This document shows positions 18,882 through 28,822 of a stretch of 64,000 nt of DNA, piece after piece. The stretch covers positions 202,853-266,852 of the forward strand of contig NZ_VMDU01000005.1 of assembly GCF_008271465.1 (NCBI RefSeq), in the 5' to 3' direction. The position numbers and the translations under genes were made by a program. Source of the DNA: Tabrizicola flagellatus (GTDB lineage Bacteria > Pseudomonadota > Alphaproteobacteria > Rhodobacterales > Rhodobacteraceae). Each line of letters opens with the position of its first letter. Position 1 is the first letter of the stretch. Under the pieces are notes generated by a model, which was not told the DNA's origin, made no database searches, and worked only from the letters and a program-made list of their open reading frames with translations.

Positions 18882-19604
18882 TCAGCCCTTCGCGACCACG
18901 GTGCCGACGATCGGTCCCATCGGGAACCCGCCGTCATGCCGCCCCAGCGAGGGGGCATAGAGCCGCGAGATGTTGCCGTCGAAATACAGCGCATCCGGCA
19001 GGCCCAGCCCGTCGCGGAAGAACCGCGCGAAGGTGTGGAAGTTCACCGCCTCGTTCGAGATCACGAACACCGCCCGGCTGCCGTCCTCGCTGACGCCCAC
19101 GCCGTTGCGTACATAGCGGCTGTCACTGCCGGGTAGCAGTTTCGGATGCAGCTTGCCCTTGATCACCAGCATCGGCCCCGATTGCGTGGCGTGGCGACAC
19201 GCAGTCTTAGCCTTCTTGAAGGCGCGGCTCTCGATCACCCGGAAGGTCTCGCCGATGCAGAACACACCGTTCGGCAGAAGGCCGAAGTTTCCCGGCCCGT
19301 CGCTGGTCACGATGGCCGAGCGTTCCACCCCGTCCTCGACATAGAGACCCACCGGCGACAGGTCGCGGTGGTACATCCCGGCGTTCATCGCGAAGCCCAG
19401 CGCCTTGCCCTCGGCCGCCAGCGCCAGATCGACGTTGCGGAAACTGCCGTAGGCGCCGTCCGGCCCGGAATGGAACAGCCGCAGGTCCTCGTCCGCTCCG
19501 ACCTCGCAGACCGTGTAGGAGGCGCCCTCGAAGCTGGTGTCCCGGCAATCTGCCGCCTCTGCCGCCACCGGGGCCAGCAGAAGGGCCAGGGCAAGCCACT
19601 TCAT
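18882..19604 (-). CDS. Secreted phosphodiester glycosidase (NAGPA/DUF2233) family protein
   Basis: 240 residues. A signal peptide ([17 protein letters not shown]) precedes a NAGPA-type domain with [38 protein letters not shown] and [12 protein letters not shown], the active-site segments of the family. Members hydrolyse sugar phosphodiesters, but the substrate in this group is unknown. The ATG overlaps the rbfA stop by 4 bases, and truB begins 3 bases after its stop. Its insertion between rbfA and truB suggests shared transcription rather than shared function. Confidence 0.85.
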   Translation of the reverse strand: MKWLALALLLAPVAAEAADCRDTSFEGASYTVCEVGADEDLRLFHSGPDGAYGSFRNVDLALAAEGKALGFAMNAGMYHRDLSPVGLYVEDGVERSAIVTSDGPGNFGLLPNGVFCIGETFRVIESRAFKKAKTACRHATQSGPMLVIKGKLHPKLLPGSDSRYVRNGVGVSEDGSRAVFVISNEAVNFHTFARFFRDGLGLPDALYFDGNISRLYAPSLGRHDGGFPMGPIVGTVVAKG

Positions 19605-20011
19605 TCCGTGTCGTCCGTCGCGCCGAGGTCGCGCTGCACCGCCGGGTCGGCGAACAGCCGCCGCGTCTCGTCCAGCCGGTCGAAGGTCTCGTCGGGCCGG
19701 AACCGCAGGTCGGGCGCGTATTTCAGCGTCAGTTCTCCGGCCACCCGGTGCCGAAGCTCGGCCTTGTTGCGCGCCAGCGCCGCGATCGCCGCCTCGACCG
19801 GCACCGACCCCATCAGCGGCATGACATAGACCGTCGCCACCTTCAGGTCGGGCGAGCACGACACCTCGCCCACCGTGATCGACATGGCATTCAGTTCGGG
19901 GTCGTGGATCTCGGCCCGGTTCAGCACATCCGACAGTGTGCGGCGGATCAGTTCCCCCACCCGAAGCTGACGTTGCGACGGGCCGGACCCGGTATCATGG
20001 CGCTTGGACAT
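19601..20011 (-). CDS. rbfA: 30S ribosome-binding factor RbfA
   Basis: 136 residues from the ATG at [20 protein letters not shown]. An ATG 17 codons earlier is less likely because similarity starts at [16 protein letters not shown]. The KH-like domain motif [17 protein letters not shown] and the Ala/Asn segment of the helix-kink-helix are present. It assists late 16S maturation at low temperature. Divergent from dapB, with 97 bases between. Confidence 0.95.
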   Translation of the reverse strand: MSKRHDTGSGPSQRQLRVGELIRRTLSDVLNRAEIHDPELNAMSITVGEVSCSPDLKVATVYVMPLMGSVPVEAAIAALARNKAELRHRVAGELTLKYAPDLRFRPDETFDRLDETRRLFADPAVQRDLGATDDTE

Positions 20012-20108
20012 GCGCGTCCACATAGGCCCTTTCGGCCCGGCCCGCAACGCCGGGCTTCTCACGCTCGCGCGAACCCGCTAGGGAAGGGCGAGCGGCAAGG
20101 GGGGCGAC

Positions 20109-20918
20109 ATGAGCGATGGTCCGGGACTTGTGGTCACAGGCGCCTCGGGGCGCATGGGCCAGACGCTGATCCGCCTGGTGCAGGGCACCGACAAGCTGCG
20201 TCTCGTCGGTTGCGTCGAACGCGCCGGCCACCCCTGGATCGGCCGCGACGTGGGCGAGGCGATGGGCGGCGCACCTCTCGGGGTGAAGGTCACCGACGAC
20301 GCGCTCGAGGCCTTTGCCAAGGCCCAGGCGGTGATCGACTTCACCGCCCCCGCCGCCACGGTGGAATTCGCAGCCCTCGCGGCCCAGGCCCGCGCCGTCC
20401 ATGTCATCGGCACCACCGGCCTCGAACCGCAGCACCTCGCCCGGATCGAGGCCGCCGCCCGCCACGCCGTCATCATCCGTGCCGGCAACATGTCGCTTGG
20501 CGTCAACCTGCTCGTGCGCCTGACCCGGAAGGTCGCCGCCGCCCTCGACGCCGACTGGGACATCGAGATCGTCGAGGCCCACCACCGCATGAAGGTCGAT
20601 GCCCCCTCGGGCACCGCGCTCATGCTCGGCCAGGCCGCCGCCGAAGGCCGCGGCGTCAGCCTCGACGACGCCCGCGTCTCCGGCCGCGACGGCATCACCG
20701 GGGCGCGGACAAGGGGCAGCATCGGCTTCTCGGCCATCCGCGGCGGCGACATCGTCGGCGAACACGACGTGATCTTCGCCGGCGAGGGCGAACGGGTGAT
20801 CCTGCGCCACGTCGCCACCGACCGGGCGATCTTCGCGCGGGGTGCCCTGCGTGCCGCGCTCTGGGGTCAGGGCCAGAAGCCCGGGCAATACGACATGATG
20901 GATGTGCTGGGCATCTGA
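20109..20918 (+). CDS. dapB: 4-hydroxy-tetrahydrodipicolinate reductase
   Basis: 269 residues. The N-terminal Rossmann motif TGASGRMGQ binds NAD(P)H, and [15 protein letters not shown] is the DapB signature with catalytic His and Lys. It reduces the DapA product to tetrahydrodipicolinate, the branch point substrate of dapD in the same window. AGGGGGGCGAC precedes the ATG. A small secreted protein gene follows on the same strand. Confidence 0.96.
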   Translation: MSDGPGLVVTGASGRMGQTLIRLVQGTDKLRLVGCVERAGHPWIGRDVGEAMGGAPLGVKVTDDALEAFAKAQAVIDFTAPAATVEFAALAAQARAVHVIGTTGLEPQHLARIEAAARHAVIIRAGNMSLGVNLLVRLTRKVAAALDADWDIEIVEAHHRMKVDAPSGTALMLGQAAAEGRGVSLDDARVSGRDGITGARTRGSIGFSAIRGGDIVGEHDVIFAGEGERVILRHVATDRAIFARGALRAALWGQGQKPGQYDMMDVLGI

Positions 20919-20978
20919 CGGGTGATCCGATCCGGCGTCGGGCGCGTAATCCGCCCGACGATGTCATCGGGGGATGTC

Positions 20979-21341
20979 ATGCTGCGTCTGGCCGCCGTTC
21001 TTTTCATGCTCTCCGTCCCGGTCCCGGCCGCTGCCAACGGGTTCGAGCCGGTCAAGGACAAGGACCGCTTCCTGAGCCTGGTCAAGGACCGCACGCTGCG
21101 CATCGGTCTTTACGACCTGTCGATCAGCGTCCTGCCCGACGGCCGCATCGATGGCACGGCGCTGGGCTGGAAGATCACCGGCAACTGGTCGTGGAAGGAC
21201 GGCTACTTCTGCCGCGAGATGGACTGGAGCGGCACGCCCATCCGCTACAACTGCCAGCTGGTCGAGGCGCAGGGGGCCGACAGGCTCCGCTTCACCGTCG
21301 ATCAGGGCAAGGGTGACAGCGCCACCTTCCGCCTGCGCTAG
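20979..21341 (+). CDS. Small secreted protein of unknown function downstream of dapB
   Basis: 120 residues starting MLRLAAVLFMLSVPVPAAA, a clear signal peptide. GGGGGA precedes this ATG, which favours it over one six codons upstream. The mature part (GFEPVKDKDRFLSLV ... RIGLYDLSISVLPDGRI ... WSWKDGYFCREMDW) is predicted mostly beta and has two cysteines that may form a disulphide. Similar proteins in this order are sometimes mislabelled as dihydrodipicolinate reductase because they follow dapB. No NAD-binding motif is present here. Confidence 0.75.
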   Translation: MLRLAAVLFMLSVPVPAAANGFEPVKDKDRFLSLVKDRTLRIGLYDLSISVLPDGRIDGTALGWKITGNWSWKDGYFCREMDWSGTPIRYNCQLVEAQGADRLRFTVDQGKGDSATFRLR

Positions 21342-21366
21342 GGACGGGCGCAAACGCGGTTCCCGC

Positions 21367-21552
21367 TCAGAAATCGACCGCGATGCCCTTCTTCTCCCAG
21401 TCGCCATAGCGCACCGGCTCGGGCCCGTCCCTACCGCCCAGTTCCTTCGGCAGCGGGGCCTGCGCCGCTGCAGCCTTCCGGCGTGCCTCGGCTTCGGCCA
21501 GCGCCCGCCTTGCGGCGGGCGGCAGATCGTCGTTCCTGTCCGACCCTTCCAT
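21367..21552 (-). CDS. DUF1674 / SdhAF4-like protein
   Basis: 61 residues. The C-terminal GGRDGPEPVRYGDWEKKGIAVDF stretch (given here in parts: GPEPVRYGDWE, KGIAVDF) is the DUF1674 signature. The eukaryotic relative Sdh8/SDHAF4 helps assemble the flavinated succinate dehydrogenase subunit. Bacterial members are thought to act similarly, but this is inference. The N-terminal half is a charged Ala/Arg-rich helix. It is convergent with the secreted protein gene and divergent from the rsmB-like gene. Confidence 0.85.
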   Translation of the reverse strand: MEGSDRNDDLPPAARRALAEAEARRKAAAAQAPLPKELGGRDGPEPVRYGDWEKKGIAVDF

Positions 21553-21622
21553 CCTTGGACCCTTCCTTGTCTGGCCTCCCTTCGTGATATAACCCGCATC
21601 CCGAGCCAGCAAGGGGACGGTC

Positions 21623-22855
21623 ATGGCCGAAGGCATCGCGGCGCGCGCCACCGCAGTCGCAATTCTCGACGGCGTGCTCGGCGAGGGCCGGATGCTGTCG
21701 GACTTCTCGGGCGACCAGCTCGCCCCCGCCGACCGCGCCCGGGCGCTGCGCCTCGCCGAAACCACGCTGCGCCACCTGGAAGGCGCCGACAGGCTTCTGG
21801 ACCGGCACCTGCGCAAGGCCCCGACCCTGACCGTGCGCAACATCCTGCGCCTCGCCGTCGCCGAGCGTTCCCAGGGCGCCCCGGCCCATGGCGTCGTCAA
21901 TGCCGCGGTCGAGATCGCGCGGCGGGGCGGAAGGCGCACCGCGCATCTGGCCGGCCTCGTCAATGCCGTGCTGCGGGCGCTGCCCGATCCCGTCGTCCTT
22001 CCGGTCCAGAAACTGCCGCGCTGGCTCCGCCAACCCCTCGTCCACACTTACGGGCGCGACACCGTCGCCGCCATCGAGGCCGTCCACGCGCAGGAACCGC
22101 CGCTCGACCTTACGCTTCGTGCGGGCTTTCCCCACCCCGACGGCGAGCCTCTGCCAACCGGCAGCCTGCGCCTGCGCGCGCCGGGCCAGCTCTCCACCCT
22201 GCCGGGCTATGCGGAAGGCGGCTGGTGGGTGCAGGACGTCGCCGCCGCCCTCCCCGCGAAACTCCTGCAACCCCGGCCCGGCGAACGCATCCTCGACCTC
22301 TGCGCCGCGCCGGGCGGCAAGACGCTGCAACTCGCTGCCGAAGGGGCCGAAGTCGTTGCGCTCGACATCTCTGCCCCGCGGATGGCCCGCGTGCAGGCCA
22401 ATCTCGCCCGCACCGGCCTCGCCGCCACCCTCGTCACCGCGGACGCGCTCCACTGGCAACCCGAGGCCCCTTTCGACGCCATCCTCCTCGACGCCCCCTG
22501 CTCGGCCACCGGCACGATCCGTCGCCACCCGGACCTGCCCTTCGTCAAGGACGGCTCCGAGCTTCCTTCCCTCACCGCCCTGCAAGCCCGGCTCCTCGAT
22601 CGCGCCCTTGGCTGGCTGACTCCCGGCGGGCGGCTGGTGTTCTCCACCTGCTCGCTCTTGCCCGAGGAAGGCGAGGCCCAACTGACCGCCGCCCTCTCCC
22701 GCCAACCGGACCTCGCCGTGGAACGCCCCGCGCTCGACGGACTCGACCCGGCCTGGTGGACCCCGGAAGGCGGCCTTCGTCTCCGCCCGGACCTCTGGGC
22801 GGATCAAGGGGGAATGGACGGTTTCTTCATGGTCCGCCTGCGCAGGCCCGCCTGA
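21623..22855 (+). CDS. rsmB: RsmB-type 16S rRNA (cytosine-C5) methyltransferase
   Basis: 410 residues. A NusB-like RNA-binding domain fills about 1-130, then a SAM-dependent methyltransferase domain with LDLCAAPGGKTLQL (motif I), LLDAPCSATGTIRRHPD (motif IV, with one conserved Cys) and VFSTCSLLPEEGE (motif VI, catalytic Cys). This fits the Fmu/RsmB family, which methylates C967 of 16S rRNA. Members are diverse, so the exact target base is inferred. The gene is monocistronic and ends beside a family A 3' element. Confidence 0.88.
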   Translation: MAEGIAARATAVAILDGVLGEGRMLSDFSGDQLAPADRARALRLAETTLRHLEGADRLLDRHLRKAPTLTVRNILRLAVAERSQGAPAHGVVNAAVEIARRGGRRTAHLAGLVNAVLRALPDPVVLPVQKLPRWLRQPLVHTYGRDTVAAIEAVHAQEPPLDLTLRAGFPHPDGEPLPTGSLRLRAPGQLSTLPGYAEGGWWVQDVAAALPAKLLQPRPGERILDLCAAPGGKTLQLAAEGAEVVALDISAPRMARVQANLARTGLAATLVTADALHWQPEAPFDAILLDAPCSATGTIRRHPDLPFVKDGSELPSLTALQARLLDRALGWLTPGGRLVFSTCSLLPEEGEAQLTAALSRQPDLAVERPALDGLDPAWWTPEGGLRLRPDLWADQGGMDGFFMVRLRRPA

Positions 22856-22864
22856 CCATCACAT

Positions 22865-22913
22865 TTGCCCTTTTCCAAATACTCTCGGGGGTTTGGGGGT
22901 GGAAAACCCCCAA
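22865..22913 (-). repeat. Family A 3'-end element, copy A1
   Basis: Read on the minus strand: stem TTGGGGG / CCCCCAA (22893-22913) with loop TTTTCCA, then ACCCCC, then GAGTATTTGGAAAAGGGCAA. It follows the mltB-like gene in that direction by about 180 bases and also abuts the convergent rsmB stop. One of five copies in the window. Confidence 0.8.
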
Positions 22914-23073
22914 CTCCGCGCCGACCCGAACAGGTCGGGGAAACCGCCGGCCACGCGGTCGCCGTGGTCCTCCGGCAGGCATGGAAACAGGCCGCCGACC
23001 GGGGCCGCGCCAGTGGTTAAGAAATCCCTGACGTCCACGATCAAGATACTGAAAAGACTGGATGAACCGGAAA

Positions 23074-23088
23074 TGTCCACCGTGGACA
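23074..23088. repeat. 15-bp palindrome at the mltB-like stop codon
   Basis: TGTCCAC-C-GTGGACA lies one base beyond the stop codon of the minus-strand gene. The same palindrome lies just after the mtaB stop at 53051-53065. Both are followed by AT-rich sequence and then a family A element. Confidence 0.7.
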
Positions 23089-23089
23089 G

Positions 23090-24310
23090 CTACCGCAGCG
23101 CCTCCAGCACCTCCAGGCTCGGATACCCGTCCGGCACCATGCCGCGCGCCTTCTGGAAGGCCTTGACGGCTGCCACCGTCTTCGGCCCCATCCGCCCGTC
23201 CACGCCCCCCGGATCGAACCCGGCGCGGCCCAGCCGGTCCTGCAACTCCATCCGCTCCTCCAGCGTCAGCGCCCGCAACTCGCGCGGCCAGCCTGACTGG
23301 ATCGCAGGCCTCCCGGCCAACCGGTCCGACAGCGACCCGATCGCAACCACATAGGCATCCGCCGTGTTGTAGTGCTCGATCACCTGGAAGTTCGGCCAGA
23401 TCAGGAAGGCCGCCCCCCGGTGCCCGCCCGGCAACAGGATCGACCCCGGCCCGTGATCCGGCAGGTCCGCTCCGAAGACCGTCCGGACCCCCATCGCCTG
23501 CCACTCGGCCACCGGCTTCACCACCCGCTCGGTGGTCTGGTCATGGTCGAACCCCTCCGGCAGGCGCACCTCGATCCCCCAGGGCTGCCCCTTCGTCCAG
23601 CCCCAGTGCCGCAGGTAGTTCGCCGTGGACGCCAGCGCGTCCGTCGGGTCATCGCCCCAGAGGTTCCGCTTTCCGTCCCCGTCGAAATCGACCGCGAACC
23701 TCTCCCAGCTCGACGGCATGAACTGCGTGTGACCCGACGCCCCCGCCCATGACCCGGTGAACCGCTCGACATGCCCACCCGCGACGATCTTCAACGCCGC
23801 GATCAGCTCCGCCTCGAAGAAGGCCCCGCGCCGCCCCTCGTAGGCCAGCGTCGCCAGCGACCCCAGCACCGGCAGATCGCCCCGATAGGTGCCATAGGCG
23901 CTCTCCAACCCCCAGACCGCCGCGACGACTTCCTTCTCGACCCCGAACTCCGCCTCGATCCGCTCCAGCAGGGCCCGGTTCTTCTCGATGGCCTTCAACC
24001 CCAGTGCCACCCGGTCCTCGGAGACGGCGGTATCCAGGTAATCCCAGATCGTCTTGGCGAACTCGTTCTGGTTCCGGTCCCGCTCCACCACCTTCGGGTT
24101 GAACTCCACGCCGCGCATCGCCGCATCGAAGGTCGCCGCCGGGACGCCTGCCTCCAGCGCCCGGGGCCGGAAGTCCCGCACCCAGGCATCAAGCCCCGCC
24201 TGAGACCCCATCACATCCTCCACCCCCGCCACCGGATCGGGCAGGATCGTCTGGGCCTGTGCCACACCAAGCGCCATGAACACGCCGATCAACCCCGCAA
24301 CTGCCCGCAT
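23090..24310 (-). CDS. Lytic murein transglycosylase (MltB type) with peptidoglycan-binding domain
   Basis: 406 residues. A signal peptide ends near VAQA. The lysozyme-like SLT_2 domain (about 35-330) carries the catalytic Glu in VWGLESAYGTYRGDLPVLGS and the ASGHTQFMPSSW motif. A C-terminal PG_binding_1 domain (about 345-405) has the LQDRLGRAGFDPGGVDGRMG and VKAFQKARG repeats. It cleaves glycan strands to 1,6-anhydro products in the periplasm. There is no lipobox, so it is soluble rather than an outer-membrane lipoprotein. Confidence 0.92.
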   Translation of the reverse strand: MRAVAGLIGVFMALGVAQAQTILPDPVAGVEDVMGSQAGLDAWVRDFRPRALEAGVPAATFDAAMRGVEFNPKVVERDRNQNEFAKTIWDYLDTAVSEDRVALGLKAIEKNRALLERIEAEFGVEKEVVAAVWGLESAYGTYRGDLPVLGSLATLAYEGRRGAFFEAELIAALKIVAGGHVERFTGSWAGASGHTQFMPSSWERFAVDFDGDGKRNLWGDDPTDALASTANYLRHWGWTKGQPWGIEVRLPEGFDHDQTTERVVKPVAEWQAMGVRTVFGADLPDHGPGSILLPGGHRGAAFLIWPNFQVIEHYNTADAYVVAIGSLSDRLAGRPAIQSGWPRELRALTLEERMELQDRLGRAGFDPGGVDGRMGPKTVAAVKAFQKARGMVPDGYPSLEVLEALR

Positions 24311-24349
24311 CCTGCCTCACCAAACCGCAAGCATTTGACTCAAATTGTG

Positions 24350-24400
24350 CTTGCCCTTTCAGAAATACTCCACGGGGGTGCGGGGGTGTGAAATCCCCGC
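24350..24400 (-). repeat. Family A 3'-end element, copy A2
   Basis: Read on the minus strand it begins 5 bases after the rnr stop: stem GCGGGG / CCCCGC, then ACCCCC, then GGAGTATTTCTGAAAGGGCA with AG after it. The stem bases differ from the other copies but pair is kept. Confidence 0.8.
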
Positions 24401-24404
24401 TCTT

Positions 24405-26636
24405 TCATCGCCGCTTCCGCACCACCCGCCGCTTCGCTGCCGCCTGCGCGGGCTTCCGGGGGTGATACTTCCCCCCCGCCCGCCGCGGCGGGCGAACCGT
24501 GGCCCCTTCCACCGACAAGAGGTCCAGGATCAACCCGCCCGTCACCGGCACCGCCTCGGCCAGCCGCACCATGACCTTCTGCCCGATCCCCAGCGTGAGG
24601 CCCGTCTCCGACCCCATCAGCGTCTGGCTGCCTTCGTCATAGTGGAAATACTCCCGTCCCAGCGCCCGCACCGGGATCAACCCGTCCGCCCCCGTTTCGT
24701 CCAGCCGCACGAAGACCCCGAACCGCTGCACGCCCGAGATGCGCCCGGCGAACTCCGCCCCCACCCGGTCCGCCAGATAGGCCGCGAGATAGCGGTCGTT
24801 GGTGTCCCGCTCCGCCGCCATGCTGCGCCGCTCGGCCTCGGAGATGAGTTTGCCCGTCTCCTCCAGGTTCTCCTCGTCCCACGCGCTCAACCCATCCTTG
24901 CCCCAGCCATGCGCCGAGATCAGCGCGCGGTGCACGATCAGGTCCGAATAGCGCCGGATCGGGCTGGTGAAATGCGCATAGTTCCGCAGCGCGAGCCCGA
25001 AATGCCCGTAATTCTCCGGGTGGTAATAGGCCTGCGTCATCGACCGCAGGGTGGACAGGTTGATCAGCTCGTCGAACTCCGTCCCCTCGGCCTGCGCCAG
25101 AAGCCGGTTGAGATGCTTCGTCTGCAGGACCTGCCCCTTGGCCAGCGTCATCCCCGCGCCTTCCGCCACCTCGCGCAGGCCTTCCAGCTTCAGCGGCGAG
25201 GGTTCCTCGTGCACCCGGAACAGCAAGGGCCGCTTCAACCGGATCAGCTCCTCCGCCGCCGCGACATTGGCGAGGATCATGAACTCCTCGATCAGCTTGT
25301 GCGCCTCCAGCCGCTCCTTGAACGCCACACTGGTGACGCGGCCCTCGGCATCCAGCTCGATCTTCCGCTCCGGCAGTTCCAGGTCCAGCGGCTGCCGCAC
25401 CTCGCGCGCCTGCTTCAGCGCGGCATAAGCGGCATAGAGGGGCTTCAGCACCGGCTCGACCAGCGGCGCGGTCTTCTCATCCGGCGCCCCATCCACCGCC
25501 GCCTGCACCTGCGCATAATGCAGGGAAGCCACCGACCGCATCATCCCCCGCGTGAAGCGATGGCTCCGCTTGTGCCCCCCGGCGTCGATCACCATCCGCA
25601 CCGCAATGCAGGCGCGGTCCACACCCTCGTGCAGCGAACAGAGGTCGCCCGACAGGATGTCCGGCAGCATCGGCACCACCCGGTCGGGGAAATAGGTGGA
25701 GTTGCCCCGCTTCCGCGCCTCGCGGTCCAGCGCCGAACCGGGCGTGACGTAATGCGCCACGTCGGCGATCGCGACCCAGATGACGAAGCCGCCGATATTG
25801 CCGGGGTCCTTGTCCGCCTCCGCATAGACCGCGTCGTCACGGTCCCGCGCATCGATCGGGTCGATGGTCACCAGGGGCAGGTCGCGCAGGTCCTCGCGGC
25901 CCTTCATCCCCACCGGCTCGGCCCGGTCGGCCTCGGCGATCACCGCATCGGGGAAGACATCCGGGATGCCATGCTGATGGATCGCGATCAGGCTCGCCGC
26001 CCGCGGCCCCGCCGGATCGCCCAGCCGCGCCACGACCTGCGCCGCGGGCAGCCCCAGCCGCCGGCCGCCCACCGCCTCGGCCTCGACCAGTTCCCCGTCC
26101 TTCGCGCCCATCGTCATGTCCGCCGGGACGCGCCACTCCTTGTCGTCGCCCTTCTCGATCGGCACGATCCGCCCGCCCTGGCTTCCCTGCCGGAACACCC
26201 CCAGCACCTTCCTCGGGTTCGAGCCCAGCCGCCGGATCAACCGGGCCTCGTAGGCGTGGTCGTCCAGGTCCACCTTCGCCAGCCGCGCCAGGATCCGGTC
26301 GCCCGCGCCAAGGGCCGGATCGCCCTTCTTCGGGATCACCAGGATGCGGGGGCTGTCGTCCACGCCCTCTTCCAGCGGCTTCGCGTAAAGGTCGCCCTGA
26401 GCATCCGGCGCCAGCACCTGCAGCACCGCCACCGGCGGCAATACCCCCGGCTCGCGGAACCGCCGCGCGCTCTTCTCGACCACGCCCTCCGCCTCCAGCT
26501 CGCGCAGAAGACGCTTCAACTCGATGCGTCCATCGCCCTTGATCCCGAAGGCCCTGGCAATGTCGCGCTTGGCCGAAAGGCCGGGATTATCCGAAATCCA
26601 CTGCCGGATCTCGTCCTTGGAGGGCAAAGTCTTCAT
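24405..26636 (-). CDS. rnr: Ribonuclease R
   Basis: 743 residues. The order is an N-terminal winged helix (about 1-70), cold-shock-like domains (about 80-240), the RNB catalytic domain (about 255-590) with DPIDARDRDDAVYAE holding the metal-binding aspartates, an S1 domain (about 640-715) and a short Lys/Arg-rich tail. It degrades structured RNA 3' to 5', including tRNA and rRNA during quality control. The start and length are normal. It is flanked on both sides by family A elements. Confidence 0.96.
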   Translation of the reverse strand: MKTLPSKDEIRQWISDNPGLSAKRDIARAFGIKGDGRIELKRLLRELEAEGVVEKSARRFREPGVLPPVAVLQVLAPDAQGDLYAKPLEEGVDDSPRILVIPKKGDPALGAGDRILARLAKVDLDDHAYEARLIRRLGSNPRKVLGVFRQGSQGGRIVPIEKGDDKEWRVPADMTMGAKDGELVEAEAVGGRRLGLPAAQVVARLGDPAGPRAASLIAIHQHGIPDVFPDAVIAEADRAEPVGMKGREDLRDLPLVTIDPIDARDRDDAVYAEADKDPGNIGGFVIWVAIADVAHYVTPGSALDREARKRGNSTYFPDRVVPMLPDILSGDLCSLHEGVDRACIAVRMVIDAGGHKRSHRFTRGMMRSVASLHYAQVQAAVDGAPDEKTAPLVEPVLKPLYAAYAALKQAREVRQPLDLELPERKIELDAEGRVTSVAFKERLEAHKLIEEFMILANVAAAEELIRLKRPLLFRVHEEPSPLKLEGLREVAEGAGMTLAKGQVLQTKHLNRLLAQAEGTEFDELINLSTLRSMTQAYYHPENYGHFGLALRNYAHFTSPIRRYSDLIVHRALISAHGWGKDGLSAWDEENLEETGKLISEAERRSMAAERDTNDRYLAAYLADRVGAEFAGRISGVQRFGVFVRLDETGADGLIPVRALGREYFHYDEGSQTLMGSETGLTLGIGQKVMVRLAEAVPVTGGLILDLLSVEGATVRPPRRAGGKYHPRKPAQAAAKRRVVRKRR

Positions 26637-26682
26637 GCCCCAGACCTAGCACGCCACCCTGCCCAAGACTATCCCGCTTCCC

Positions 26683-26734
26683 CTTGCCCTTTCCAGAAAT
26701 ACTCTCCGGGGGTCCGGGGGTGGAAAACCCCCGG
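26683..26734 (-). repeat. Family A 3'-end element, copy A3
   Basis: Read on the minus strand, about 80 bases after the acetyltransferase stop: stem CCGGGGG / CCCCCGG (26714-26734) with loop TTTTCCA identical to copy A1, then ACCCCC and GGAGAGTATTTCTGGAAAGG with GCAAG after it. Confidence 0.8.
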
Positions 26735-26812
26735 CGCCCGAGGAGGAGGGCGCAGGCCCGACGACGAGAGGAAAGGCGCGCGCCGCAAGGCGCACCGCAC
26801 GGTGACCGCCGG

Positions 26813-27247
26813 TCAGAGGGCGCGGCGCATGTGGCGGTGCGGGATGCCCGCGTCCAGGAATTCCTCGCCCTCGATCACGAACCCCAGCTTCTCGTAGAAG
26901 CCGGTTGCGTGCGACTGCGCGCCCAGACGGGCTTCCGTCACTCCCGGCTGATCGCGCAGCACCTCCAGCGCCGCCCCGATCAGCGCGGCGCCAAGCCCCA
27001 GGCCCCGCATCTCGGGCAGGACGCAGACCCGGCCGATCTTGCCCTCGGCCCCCTTCACCAGGATCCGCGCCGTCCCGGCCGGGCAGTCCCCGTCCCAGGC
27101 CAGAAGATGGATCGCGCGGTCATCCATCCCGTCCAGCTCGTCCGCCTCGCTGACGCCCTGCTCGTCGATGAACACCACCCGGCGCAGCGCCTGGCAGGTC
27201 GGGATGTCCCGTGTGATCTCGATCCTGAAACTGCCGGTCGCGGTCAT
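26813..27247 (-). CDS. GNAT family N-acetyltransferase
   Basis: 144 residues. The acetyl-CoA binding motif A is [20 protein letters not shown] (Q/RxxGxG/A), preceded by [15 protein letters not shown] and followed by [16 protein letters not shown], the usual GNAT layout (ElaA/YjdJ-like). The acceptor is unknown. The ATG overlaps the dapE stop by 4 bases, so it is translated with dapE, but no role in lysine synthesis is established. Confidence 0.9.
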   Translation of the reverse strand: MTATGSFRIEITRDIPTCQALRRVVFIDEQGVSEADELDGMDDRAIHLLAWDGDCPAGTARILVKGAEGKIGRVCVLPEMRGLGLGAALIGAALEVLRDQPGVTEARLGAQSHATGFYEKLGFVIEGEEFLDAGIPHRHMRRAL

Positions 27248-28395
27248 GCGAAGTAATCCCGCAGGATGCGCCCATAGATCGCCTTCAGCTGGTGGATATG
27301 CGCGATCTCCACCCGCTCGTCCACCTGGTGCATGGTCTTGCCGACCAGGCCGAACTCGATCACCGGGCAATGGTCCTTGACGAAGCGCGCATCCGACGTG
27401 CCGCCAGATGTCGAGGCCACCGGCTTCCGCCCGGTCTCGGCCTCGACCGCGCGCGCCACCAGCGCCGACAGTTCGCCCGGCGGAGTCAGGAAGGCCTCGC
27501 CCGAAACGCCGATCTTCAGCCCGATCTCGCAGCCCGTCGCCTCGGCCACCGCCTCGGCCTCGTGCCGCAGCCAGGCCGACAGCGTGTCGCCGGAATGGGT
27601 GTCGTTGAACCGGATGTTGACCGTGGCCGTCGCCTGCGCCGGGATCACGTTTCCGGCCGGATTGCCGCAGTCGATGGTGGTGATCGCCAGCGTCGAGGGG
27701 TCGAAATGCTGCGTGCCCCGGTCCAGCGGTTCGGCGTCGAGCTTCGCCAGCAGTTTCACCAGCGCCGACAGCGGGTTCTTCGCCCGGTGCGGATAGGCGG
27801 AATGGCCCTGCACCCCGGTGACGGTGATCTTCGCCGTCAGGCTGCCGCGCCGGCCGATCTTCATCATCTCGCCCATCTGGTTGGGACAGGTCGGCTCGCC
27901 CACCAGGCAATGCGTCATCCGCTCGCCGTTGAAGGCCATCCAGTCCAGGATCGCCACCGTCCCGTCCTTGCCCTCGCCCTCCTCGTCGCCGGTGATCGCC
28001 AGGATCACCGCGCCGTCGGGGGGCGTCTCGCGCACGAAATCCACCGCCGCCGCGACGAAAGCCGCCACGCCCGACTTCATGTCGCAGGCGCCCCGGCCGT
28101 ACATCACCCCGTCCTTGACCTCGGCCCCGAACGGATCATGCGTCCAGGCCGCCGCATCCCCCACCGGCACCACATCGGTATGCCCGTTGAACCCGAAGGC
28201 CCGGTTCGCGCCCGGCTTGCCCCAGCGCGCGTAGAGGTTGGCGATACCCCCCCGGTCCACCCGCGTGCAGCTGAACCCCGCCGCGCCCAGCACCTCGGCC
28301 AGAAGCCCGATGGCCCCGCCGTCCTCGGGGGTCACCGAAGGACAGCGGATCAGCCTTGCGGTCAGGTCCACGGGGTCGAGAGGTACGAAAGTCAT
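27244..28395 (-). CDS. dapE: Succinyl-diaminopimelate desuccinylase
   Basis: 383 residues from the internal ATG ([15 protein letters not shown]). A frame ATG 11 codons upstream is possible but its spacing to any ribosome site is poor. Zinc ligands sit in [34 protein letters not shown] and the C-terminal [15 protein letters not shown]20 family with a dimerisation domain at about 185-300. It releases succinate from N-succinyl-LL-DAP. The substrate chain in this window is dapD, dapC, dapE, dapF. Confidence 0.96.
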   Translation of the reverse strand: MTFVPLDPVDLTARLIRCPSVTPEDGGAIGLLAEVLGAAGFSCTRVDRGGIANLYARWGKPGANRAFGFNGHTDVVPVGDAAAWTHDPFGAEVKDGVMYGRGACDMKSGVAAFVAAAVDFVRETPPDGAVILAITGDEEGEGKDGTVAILDWMAFNGERMTHCLVGEPTCPNQMGEMMKIGRRGSLTAKITVTGVQGHSAYPHRAKNPLSALVKLLAKLDAEPLDRGTQHFDPSTLAITTIDCGNPAGNVIPAQATATVNIRFNDTHSGDTLSAWLRHEAEAVAEATGCEIGLKIGVSGEAFLTPPGELSALVARAVEAETGRKPVASTSGGTSDARFVKDHCPVIEFGLVGKTMHQVDERVEIAHIHQLKAIYGRILRDYFA

Positions 28396-28477
28396 GGTCA
28401 GGTCCACTGGCGCGGGATCGGAAGGCATCCCTATCCGCTTGCCCCCGGTCCTGCAACCGCAAGGCGACGCCCCGGCC

Positions 28478-28822
28478 TCAGTCGAAGAACGGCGTGACCT
28501 CGGCCACGATGACCGAGTTCTCCTTCAGCGCGCGCTCCATCAGGAAGCGCTCCTCGTCGTCGATCTCGTCCCCGGCCTTCGTCCGCTCGTCGAGGCTGCC
28601 CAGCCCCTGCACCTCCAGGGGCGCCATGTCGGCCTCCTTCAGGATCGCCACCGTCTCGCGCACCGCCTCGGCCTCGTCCACGCCGCTTGCATAGCACAGA
28701 AGCGCCGCCCCCGTGGCGCGCGGAGGCAGCCCGTCGCCCTCCTTGCGCCCGACCTGGACGATCAGCGAATAGACCTGCTGCGGGCGCTTCGCCTTGCCGG
28801 CGTCTTCGGGTGCATCGCTCAT
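28478..28822 (-). CDS. Conserved hypothetical protein between dapD and dapE
   Basis: 114 residues, acidic, no signal peptide or membrane helix. A short Lys-rich N-terminus leads to a probable alpha/beta domain ([14 protein letters not shown] ... [21 protein letters not shown]). I do not recognise the family. Its ATG overlaps the upstream secreted protein stop by 4 bases. It lies in the dapD-dapE transcript, so it may be co-expressed with lysine synthesis, but nothing in the sequence shows a link. Confidence 0.7.
   Translation of the reverse strand: MSDAPEDAGKAKRPQQVYSLIVQVGRKEGDGLPPRATGAALLCYASGVDEAEAVRETVAILKEADMAPLEVQGLGSLDERTKAGDEIDDEERFLMERALKENSVIVAEVTPFFD

Noticed and set aside
24641..24660. 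Sixth copy of the GAAATACTC motif inside rnr
   Set aside because: It is part of a normal coding stretch and lacks the stem and the rest of the family A tail.
24345..26897. 850-codon open frame antisense to rnr
   Set aside because: Same reason: His/Arg/Pro-rich shadow over a gene with full RNase R domain structure.
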